Assembly: GCA_018399935.1 (NCBI GenBank)
Contig: JAGYNP010000056.1
Location: 1 to 7,232, forward strand
DNA: 7,232 bases
Origin: Candidatus Moraniibacteriota bacterium
Lineage (GTDB): Bacteria; Patescibacteriota; Minisyncoccia; Moranbacterales; DUUL01
Reading direction: 5' to 3'
Positions 1-4,132 of this stretch are shown here, piece after piece (position 1 is the first letter of the stretch; the number at the start of each line of letters is the position of its first letter). The notes under the pieces were generated by a model that did not search any database, was not told the origin of the DNA, and was given only the letters and a program-made list of their open reading frames with translations. A program made the translations under genes and the position numbers.

Positions 1-458
1 AGTCTTTTGGTGAAAATTTAGCGGAGGGTTATTTTTCAGCTGATTCGGTTCATCAGGGTTGGATGGATAGTCCTGGACATCGAGAAAATATTTTATCAGA
101 TAAATTTAAGGAAATTGGAGTAGCGGTTTTGGAGTTTCAACAAGACGGTCATAAAAGCTATTTAGCGGTTCAACATTTTGGCTCTCGTTTGTTGGCCGAA
201 GATTTAATAACGGAAATTGTTTGTGATAAGAAATCAAAAGAAAATTGTGAAGATGCTGAAGATGAAGAAGAAAGAATTAAGGATTTAATTGAAGATCAAG
301 AAGATGTTATAGAAAAAGCAAAAGATGCTGGAATAGGGAAGAAAGATTTGAATAGATTGGAAGAGAATTTAGAGGAATTGAAAGATGTGGAAGATGAGTT
401 GGAGGATTATTTGGAGGAATGCGATAGTTTTATTAAAAAATGTGATGTTTTTAAATAA
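1..458 (+). CDS. CAP-domain (SCP/PR-1-like) secreted protein, 5' end missing
   Basis: The reading frame is open from base 3 at the window edge to the TAA at 456-458, so the N-terminus, any signal peptide and the first half of the CAP domain lie outside. Visible CAP hallmarks are SFGENLAEGY at the very start (conserved GEN-L-A with its Glu) and W-M-D-SPGHRENIL about 20 residues later (conserved His), then a beta strand ending AVQHFG. Bacterial CAP proteins are usually exported; their biochemical role is mostly unknown. After the domain comes a tail of about 70 residues very rich in Glu, Asp and Lys. It looks like two helices joined at a GIGKKD turn, with a Cys pair at each end (CDKKSKENC and CDSFIKKC). 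The internal ATG at 63 lies inside the CAP motif and is not a real start. The last codons are inside a long palindrome. The family call is firm; the tail's function is unknown. Confidence 0.85.
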   Translation, partial: SFGENLAEGYFSADSVHQGWMDSPGHRENILSDKFKEIGVAVLEFQQDGHKSYLAVQHFGSRLLAEDLITEIVCDKKSKENCEDAEDEEERIKDLIEDQEDVIEKAKDAGIGKKDLNRLEENLEELKDVEDELEDYLEECDSFIKKCDVFK

Positions 459-497
459 TTTTTTAAAAATTATTTAAAAACATCACATTTTTTAATA
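431..497. terminator. 67-bp perfect palindrome, probable bidirectional terminator
   Basis: Every base from 431 to 463 pairs with its partner from 497 down to 465 around a single central base at 464, giving 33 uninterrupted pairs. The GC-bearing part is TGTGATG (441-447) with CATCACA (481-487), flanked by A6 on the left and T6 on the right, as in an intrinsic terminator that could work in both directions. The left arm overlaps the last codons and stop of the CAP gene, and the right arm runs into the first two bases of the adjacent repeat element. Confidence 0.7.
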
Positions 498-597
498 GTA
501 TTAAGCTGTAAGTATTAAGTATTAAGCTAAGCCCTGCGGGCTAAAGCAGTATCAAGCCACAAGTATTAAGTATTAAGCTGAACCCTGCGGGTCAAAC
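496..597 (+). repeat. 51-bp left-end module in tandem, with covarying hairpin
   Basis: Bases 496-546 and 547-597 are two copies of a 51-bp module. Each holds an AAGTATTAAGTATTAAGCT core (510-528 and 561-579) followed by a small hairpin. The first hairpin is AGCCC-TGC-GGGCT (529/530-542) and the second is ACCC-TGC-GGGT (582-592). The G-C pair at the base of the first is an A-T pair in the second, so both sides changed together while the CCTGCGG centre stayed fixed. This suggests the stem-loop itself is conserved. In the ORF-less copy (1371-1485) the same stem has decayed to CCCTGTGGA. Confidence 0.7.
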
Positions 598-614
598 ATC
601 TTTAAAAATAAAAA

Positions 615-1001
615 ATGCTTAAAGAAAATAGTAAAATAAAGTCTTTTACTGATTTGATTGCTTGGAAAAAGAGCCATCAATTAGCTATTGAGATTTATTC
701 AATAACGAAAGATTTTCCTAAAGAAGAAATTTTTGGGCTTACTAATCAAATGAGAAGATGTGCTGTGTCAGTTCCAAGCAATATAGCGGAAGGATTTAGT
801 AGAAATTTCAAAAAAGAAAAAATTCAATTTTATCGAATTTCTCTTGGATCTTTAACAGAATTACAAAGCCAACTTTTAATAGCTAGAGATATCAAATATC
901 TAGAAAAAGAAAGCTTTAAAAAAATTAGTGACATGACAATTGAAGTGAATAAATTAATAAATGGATTAATAAAATCAGTAAAAGATTTTAATATTAATTA
1001 A
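615..1001 (+). CDS. Four-helix-bundle protein, S23 / 23S rRNA IVS-protein family (element copy 1)
   Basis: This 128-residue protein has the S23/IVP family pattern: F-T-D-L-I-A-W near the start (11-17), DFPKEE (33-38), LTNQMRRC (42-49), NIAEGFSR (56-63) and RISLGSLTEL (74-83), then helices to the end. The family was first described as ORFs inside intervening sequences of 23S rRNA, and Avd proteins of diversity-generating retroelements share the same fold. The molecular function is not established; a nucleic-acid-binding role is often suspected. No rRNA, reverse transcriptase or target gene lies nearby. Instead the gene fills the inside of an inverted-repeat element. Its paralogue at 3725-4093 is about 80% identical over 119 residues, with most codon differences synonymous. 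The start is the ATG just after the left-end repeats; no Shine-Dalgarno sequence is visible. A hairpin follows the stop by five bases. Confidence 0.85.
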   Translation: MLKENSKIKSFTDLIAWKKSHQLAIEIYSITKDFPKEEIFGLTNQMRRCAVSVPSNIAEGFSRNFKKEKIQFYRISLGSLTELQSQLLIARDIKYLEKESFKKISDMTIEVNKLINGLIKSVKDFNIN

Positions 1002-1006
1002 AAAAC

Positions 1007-1027
1007 AAAAATCTCGCAGAGATTTTT
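1007..1027. terminator. 9-bp hairpin near right end of element copy 1
   Basis: AAAAATCTC pairs perfectly with GAGATTTTT around a GCA loop, five bases after the S23 gene stop. The T5 end makes it terminator-like. The same hairpin, with loop GTA, is kept in the ORF-less copy at 1432-1452, so it is part of the element rather than of the gene. Confidence 0.6.
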
Positions 1028-1067
1028 AGCTTGATACTTAATACTTGATACTTGATACTTAACACTA
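1028..1067 (+). repeat. Right-end array of RATACTT heptamers
   Basis: After AGCTT the sequence reads gatactt, aatactt, gatactt, gatactt, aacacta: a strict 7-bp period with A/G variation at the first base. It is the inverted counterpart of the AAGTATT units at 510-528 and 561-579. Bases 1028-1046 are the reverse complement of either 19-base left core apart from one G, which still pairs with U in RNA. Confidence 0.75.
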
Positions 1068-1071
1068 CTTA

Positions 1072-1100
1072 TTGACAGCAAAAGCTTATTTTACTAGAAT
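1072..1100 (+). promoter_or_regulatory. Sigma70-type promoter for the tRNA region
   Basis: TTGACA (1072-1077) is followed after exactly 17 bases by TAGAAT (1095-1100), a near-consensus pair. Transcription would begin near 1107, some 28 bases before the first tRNA-like sequence. It lies five bases after the right end of element copy 1, so the tRNA unit kept its own promoter. Confidence 0.7.
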
Positions 1101-1134
1101 AATTGGGTTAGCTGATTGATCGTTAATTTCAATT

Positions 1135-1255
1135 GGCCCCTTCGTCCAGTGGTTAAGACGCTAGGTTCTCATCCTAGTAACAGGGGTTCGTCTTGCACCA
1201 TAAAGGTGCATGACGCCATAAACCTTTATGGTTTAAGGCGATTCCCTAAAGACTT
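1135..1255 (+). pseudogene. tRNA-Glu(CTC) copy interrupted in the T-loop, 3' half decayed
   Basis: Bases 1135-1190 match the intact tRNA-Glu at 1295-1350 at 48 of 56 positions: acceptor strand GGCCCCT, D-arm, anticodon arm CTAGG-TTCTCAT-CCTAG and the T-arm up to GGGGTTCG. The anticodon stem differs from the intact gene by a compensated T-A for C-G pair, so this was once a working tRNA. The T-loop is then broken by about 50 bases (1191-1240) that can form two hairpins: TGCACC/GGTGCA at 1194-1210, and CGCC..TAAACC/GGTTTA..GGCG at 1214-1240. The T-arm resumes as CG-ATTCCCT (1239-1247), then AAAGACT where AGGGGCC is expected. All four differences in that acceptor strand are transitions towards A or T. 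The acceptor stem therefore has three C-A mismatches. I call it a pseudogene; a functional intron is less likely. Confidence 0.6.
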
Positions 1256-1294
1256 TTATGATGCTAAGAGAATATTTTGACTCAATTTAATCCA

Positions 1295-1366
1295 GGCCCC
1301 TTCGTCTAGTGGTTAGGACACCAGGTTCTCATCCTGGCAACACGAGTTCGATTCTCGTAGGGGTCA
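1295..1366 (+). tRNA. tRNA-Glu, anticodon CTC
   Basis: The 72-base cloverleaf is complete. The acceptor GGCCCCT pairs with AGGGGTC (one G-T pair at position 2), D-stem GTCT/GGAC encloses AGTGGTTA, the anticodon stem CCAGG/CCTGG encloses TTCTCAT, the variable loop is CAAC, and the T-stem ACGAG/CTCGT encloses TTCGATT. Loop position 33 is T and the anticodon is CTC, reading GAG (Glu). The discriminator is A and the 3' CCA is not encoded (next bases are CAGA), so CCA must be added enzymatically. It is probably transcribed from the 1072-1100 promoter through the broken copy upstream. Confidence 0.93.
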
Positions 1367-1370
1367 CAGA

Positions 1371-1485
1371 TAGTATTAAGCTGTAAGTATTAAGTATTAA
1401 GCTAAGCCCTGTGGACTTTGTTTTTTGAAATAAAAATCTCGTAGAGATTTTTAGCTTAATACATAATACTTGATACATAATACTA
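1371..1485. mobile_element. ORF-less, MITE-like copy of the inverted-repeat element
   Basis: This 115-bp unit has the two ends of element copy 1 but no gene. Bases 1371-1411 are identical to 496-536, and 1432-1457 match the hairpin-plus-AGCTT of 1007-1032 with one change in the loop. The right end is aatacat-aatactt-gatacat-aatacta (1458-1485). The 19-base arms 1385-1403 and 1453-1471 are inverted repeats with one mismatch. The unit begins five bases after the tRNA-Glu and ends nine bases before the next start codon. It is best read as an internal-deletion derivative of the gene-bearing form. Confidence 0.7.
1432..1452. terminator. Conserved hairpin of the ORF-less element
   Basis: AAAAATCTC / GTA loop / GAGATTTTT is a perfect 9-bp stem ending in T5. 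It lies 66 bases after the tRNA-Glu and could end the tRNA transcript before the downstream prenyltransferase gene. Only the loop base differs from the copy at 1007-1027. Confidence 0.5.
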
Positions 1486-1494
1486 ATCTTAAAT

Positions 1495-2580
1495 ATGCAG
1501 GCTAAGGAATATTTGGAAAATTATAAGAAAGATTTAGAGCCTTTGATGAGAAGGTATTTTAAGGATAGACGGGAAAGTTTTCGTAAGATCGATCGTTTAT
1601 CAGAAGAGGCTATTGAGATTTTAGAAAAATTTACTATGGCAGGTGGCAAGAGAGTACGACCAACTATGGTTTATTATGGCTATTTGTTAGGAGGAGGTAA
1701 GATTAAAAATCAAAACAGAGTTGATATTTTAGGAGCTTCAATGTCTATTGAATTGGTTCATTCTTTTTTATTGATTCACGATGATATTATTGACAGAGAT
1801 GCCAAGAGGAGGGGAGAAGACACAGTTCATGAACAATATAGAAAAATATCCGAAAGAATTTTTCCCAAAGCCGATCATCAACATTTTGGGGTTTCAATGG
1901 GTTTAATTGCTGGGGATTTGGCGGCTTCAATGGCCAATGAAATTTTGTTTGAATCCAGGTTTTCAGCCGAAGTGATTTTGAAAGCTTTGAAACAGCTTCA
2001 AAAAGTTGTCTATACCACTATTCCTGGTCAAATGCTGGATGTGGTAATGGAAGCCAAGGGAAAAGCTACAGAAGAGGAAATTTTGAAAATGCACGAGGGG
2101 AAAACCGCTTTCTATACTTTTGAAGGGCCTTTGCATTTGGGGGTAATTTTGGCTAATAATAACAATCAGCAGTTACTGGAAGATTTATCTCGTTACTCAA
2201 TGGCAGTTGGAAAAGCTTTTCAAATTAGAGATGATGTTTTGGGAATTTTTGGAGACGAGAAAAAGCTGGGAAAGCCAATTGGATCTGATATTATTGAAAA
2301 TAAACAGACTTTGTTAGTAATTAAAGCTTTAGAGAGAGGGGATAGACAACAGCAAGAAATTGTGAGAAAATTATTAGGAAAAAAGAATTTAAGTTTAGAT
2401 GAATTAAAAATTTTTCGAAAAATTATCAAAGAGACTGGAGCTCTAGAATATTCAAATAATTTATCGGATAAATTTACCAAGGAAGCTTTTGAGGTTCTAG
2501 AAAAGATGAAAGTAGTTAATGAAGAAGGCCGAGATTTTTTGAGAGAAATTGCTAGATATGTGGGGATTAGAGAGGTTTGA
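1495..2580 (+). CDS. E-type polyprenyl diphosphate synthase (GGPP/FPP synthase family)
   Basis: This all-alpha trans-prenyltransferase condenses isopentenyl diphosphate with an allylic diphosphate in the cytoplasm. Its 361 residues show the family motifs in order: GGKRVRP (50-56) for IPP binding, the first Asp-rich motif DDIID (96-100), the HEGKTA segment (200-205), GQMLDV (178-183), FQIRDDVLGIFGD (242-254) with the second Asp-rich motif, and KPIGSDIIENKQTLL (260-274). The residue five before the first Asp is Phe91 and there is no two-residue insertion in DDIID. In characterised archaeal-type enzymes this pattern gives a C20 product, so geranylgeranyl diphosphate is a reasonable guess, not a certainty. 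It probably supplies the primer for the Z-type synthase at 2976-3689. The ATG lies nine bases after the MITE-like element, with no Shine-Dalgarno sequence. It may be an idsA/ispA-type gene; I leave the symbol blank because product length is unproven. Confidence 0.92.
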   Translation: MQAKEYLENYKKDLEPLMRRYFKDRRESFRKIDRLSEEAIEILEKFTMAGGKRVRPTMVYYGYLLGGGKIKNQNRVDILGASMSIELVHSFLLIHDDIIDRDAKRRGEDTVHEQYRKISERIFPKADHQHFGVSMGLIAGDLAASMANEILFESRFSAEVILKALKQLQKVVYTTIPGQMLDVVMEAKGKATEEEILKMHEGKTAFYTFEGPLHLGVILANNNNQQLLEDLSRYSMAVGKAFQIRDDVLGIFGDEKKLGKPIGSDIIENKQTLLVIKALERGDRQQQEIVRKLLGKKNLSLDELKIFRKIIKETGALEYSNNLSDKFTKEAFEVLEKMKVVNEEGRDFLREIARYVGIREV

Positions 2581-2831
2581 TATTGGCACTTTGTATTTTC
2601 TTAGATATTATATTTGATTGAATATTAAACTACCAGTTTTTCTTTATAAAAAAAAAGAATAATCGATTGGAGCTTTTTTGAAATTGAAGTTTTAAGGAAG
2701 AGGAATAATTGTTTAAGACTCATTTAAAATTGAAATTTCCCAAGCAGAATTTCTTTCTTGATAAAAGGAGAATTGAAGAGAGTTTTAATTTTGCTAGTTA
2801 AAAAATTTAGATATTGATAATCGTTTGTTTC

Positions 2832-2860
2832 TTGTATTTTGTGTTTTTATATCTTATAAT
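2832..2860 (+). promoter_or_regulatory. Probable promoter for the Z-type prenyltransferase operon
   Basis: TTGTAT (2832-2837), a 17-base spacer and a perfect TATAAT (2855-2860) form a good sigma70-type promoter. Transcription would start near 2867, leaving a leader of about 109 bases before the ATG at 2976. It could drive the co-directional genes that follow. Confidence 0.55.
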
Positions 2861-2902
2861 GGCAATTAAAATTAGGGTTTAATATAAAGTGTCGAATTCA
2901 CA

Positions 2903-2944
2903 GGAAAACCACCTCAATTTTCCTTCGTGAAAAGGAAAGCAGGT
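2903..2944 (+). promoter_or_regulatory. Foldable 5' leader with alternative stems
   Basis: TTTCCTT (2919-2925) pairs with AAGGAAA (2932-2938) around a CGTGAA loop, and ACCT (2911-2914) with AGGT (2941-2944) can close an outer helix. Alternatively GGAAAA (2903-2908) can pair with TTTTCC (2918-2923), which excludes the first stem. This two-state potential is typical of leader control, but the stems are short and match no riboswitch class I recognise. Confidence 0.3.
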
Positions 2945-2975
2945 AAGTTTTATTTTAAGTTAAATAAATGAGAAT

Positions 2976-3689
2976 ATGAAAAGAGATATTCATATAGCAA
3001 TAATTCCAGATGGTAATCGACGTTGGGCGAGAAAAAAGGGTTTAAAGCCTTGGAAAGGTCACAGTGCTGGAGCAGAGCAAATTGAAAAATTAAGTAGAGA
3101 AGCTTTAAAAATGGGAATTAGGCATTTAACTTTTTGGGGATCTTCTAAAGATAATCTTCAAAAAAGACCTTTAGAGGAAAAAAGAGAACTTTTAAAGATT
3201 TATGAAAAATATTTTAAAAAGCTTATTAAAGATCCGGATATTTATAAAAATAAAACCGGAATTAATATTATTGGTGATTGGAAAAAACAGTTTCCATTTG
3301 GTTTGAAAAAAATTTTAAAAAATGGAATAGAAAAGACCAAGAATCACACCAACAATTTTTTGAATTTTATGTTGGCCTATAACGGGGACGATGATATTTT
3401 ATATGCCGTTAAAAGTATTAAGGATAAAATTAAAAAAGAAAAAAAAGATTTAAAAATTAATGTAGAAAATTTTAAAGATTTTTTATTATCAAAAGATTTG
3501 CCGACAGTGGAGTTGATAATCAGAACTGGAACTGAAGGTGATCCTCATAATAGTGCTGGTTTTTTAATGTGGCAGACTCAAAATTCTCAGTATCATTTTT
3601 CAAAAAAACTTTTTCCTGATTTTGGACCAAAGGAATTCAGGAAGGTAGTGGAGGATTTTATGGAGAGGGAGAGGAGGATGGGGGAATAG
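2976..3689 (+). CDS. uppS: Z-type (cis) prenyl diphosphate synthase, undecaprenyl diphosphate synthase family
   Basis: The family makes the long cis-polyprenyl diphosphate (C55 in most bacteria) that becomes the lipid carrier for cell-wall and surface glycans. The 237 residues are the usual length. HIAIIPDGNRRWAR (6-19) holds the catalytic Asp12 and the diphosphate-binding loop, GH (28-29) matches the conserved His, LTFWGSS (51-57) the next strand, and RTGTE (183-187) plus FPDF (213-216) the C-terminal signature. The C-terminal IPP site is unusual. After RTGTE the family normally has H-R-I-S-N before F-L-L-W. Here the run is GDPHNSAGF before LMW, three residues longer and without the second Arg, and the later conserved Glu (E. 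coli Glu213) aligns with Gln205. The stop is at 3687-3689, with element copy 2 starting four bases on. Family membership is firm; chain length and C55 product are inferred. Confidence 0.88.
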   Translation: MKRDIHIAIIPDGNRRWARKKGLKPWKGHSAGAEQIEKLSREALKMGIRHLTFWGSSKDNLQKRPLEEKRELLKIYEKYFKKLIKDPDIYKNKTGINIIGDWKKQFPFGLKKILKNGIEKTKNHTNNFLNFMLAYNGDDDILYAVKSIKDKIKKEKKDLKINVENFKDFLLSKDLPTVELIIRTGTEGDPHNSAGFLMWQTQNSQYHFSKKLFPDFGPKEFRKVVEDFMERERRMGE

Positions 3690-3692
3690 AAT

Positions 3693-4126
3693 TAGTATTA
3701 AGTGTTATGTATCAAGTATTAAGTATGTCCAATAAAATAAAGTCATTCACAGATTTAATTTCTTGGAAAAAGAGTCATCAACTAGTGCTTGATATTTACA
3801 AGATAACTAAAGAATTTCCTAAAGAAGAAATATTTGGACTTACTAATCAAATGAGAAGATGCTCTGTCTCAATTACCAGCAATATAGCCGAAGGCTTTAG
3901 CCGAAAATTTAAAAAGGAAAAAGTTTATTTTTACAGAATATCTTTGGGGTCATTAACTGAATTACAAAACCAACTACTAATTGCTAGAGATGTAGGTTAT
4001 TTAAAAAATGAAGATTTCAAAAAAATATCAGAAAAAACCATTGAATGTCATAAATTAATAAATGGCTTAATAAAATCCGCCAAGGATTTTTAATACTTAA
4101 TACATGATACTTAATACATAATACTA
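3693..4126 (+). mobile_element. Inverted-repeat element with S23-type gene, copy 2
   Basis: The 434-bp unit begins TAGTATTAAG (3693-3702), has a short left array (gtatcaag-tattaagt), carries the S23-type gene, and ends in aatactt-aatacat-gatactt-aatacat-aatacta (4092-4126). It lacks both the GCCCTGCGGGC hairpin and the AAAAATCTC hairpin of copy 1, so it is a shorter version. Its right end resembles that of the ORF-less copy (both finish gatac..aatacataatacta-type units). It fills the whole gap between the uppS stop and the trxB start, leaving three bases on the left and six on the right. No target-site duplication is obvious. Confidence 0.62.
3725..4093 (+). CDS. Four-helix-bundle protein, S23 / 23S rRNA IVS-protein family (element copy 2)
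   Basis: This paralogue of the protein at 615-1001 keeps F-T-D-L-I-S-W, EFPKEE, LTNQMRRC, NIAEGFSR and RISLGSLTEL. I choose the ATG at 3725 (122 residues, MSNKIKSF) rather than the in-frame ATG at 3707, because 3707-3724 is the repeat array and would encode a non-homologous MYQVLS leader. The stop codon TAA (4091-4093) runs into the first right-end heptamer, so gene and element end are fused. No rRNA or retroelement reverse transcriptase is adjacent. The function is unknown, as for the family; conservation against copy 1 implies the protein is or was under selection. No Shine-Dalgarno sequence is seen. Confidence 0.85.
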   Translation: MSNKIKSFTDLISWKKSHQLVLDIYKITKEFPKEEIFGLTNQMRRCSVSITSNIAEGFSRKFKKEKVYFYRISLGSLTELQNQLLIARDVGYLKNEDFKKISEKTIECHKLINGLIKSAKDF

Positions 4127-4132
4127 ATACAT

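Larger units (their letters stand above)
496..1067 (+). mobile_element. Inverted-repeat element with S23-type gene, copy 1
   Basis: The 572-bp unit starts TAGTATTAAG and ends CTTAACACTA, which is the reverse complement of the start with one mismatch. Its left end holds 7-bp AAGTATT-type units (510-528, repeated at 561-579). Its right end holds the inverted units agctt-gatactt-aatactt-gatactt-gatactt-aacacta (1028-1067). The four-helix-bundle gene at 615-1001 is the only cargo. Bases 496-536 are identical to 1371-1411 in the ORF-less copy. I see no clear target-site duplication: the left flank is the palindrome at 431-497 and the right flank is cttattgac. The boundaries are inferred by comparing the copies inside this window. 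Confidence 0.65.
2581..2975. other. 395-bp spacer without a gene
   Basis: It separates the two prenyltransferase genes. The first ~250 bases are AT-rich with no coding signal on either strand that I can support. After the upstream stop there is only a weak A/T stem (near 2640-2660), not a convincing terminator. The last ~145 bases hold a promoter (2832-2860) and a foldable leader. No copy of the TAGTATTAAG repeat family is present here. Confidence 0.6.

Noticed and set aside
441..487. TGTGA...TCACA as a CRP/FNR-like operator
   Set aside because: The half-sites are 33+ bases apart as arms of a long palindrome, not the 6-base spacing of such operators.
496..1067. CRISPR-like array from the short AAGTATT repeats
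   Set aside because: The units are 7 bp, contiguous and inverted at the two ends, with no spacers and no cas genes.
1135..1255. Functional intron-containing tRNA-Glu
   Set aside because: Removing 1191-1240 restores the T-loop, but the acceptor strand AAAGACT still leaves three mismatches with GGCCCCT and one T-stem base is missing; too short for a group I intron.
2220..2480. Open frame of 86 codons on the - strand
   Set aside because: It lies wholly inside the prenyltransferase gene opposite its conserved motifs and has no recognisable domain; it is a shadow of the real frame.
2937..2947. CAGGTAAG shared by the uppS leader and 6837-6844
   Set aside because: An 8-base match in AT-rich spacers with no shared flanks; likely chance.
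3707..3724. Earlier in-frame ATG for the second S23-type gene
   Set aside because: The extra six codons are the terminal repeat array and are not homologous to copy 1, whereas the ATG at 3725 aligns with it.
4092..4132. Promoter for trxB inside the right-end repeats (CATAAT at 4117-4122)
   Set aside because: The -10-like hexamer is a by-product of the AATACAT/AATACTT repeat and has no -35 box at the right distance.
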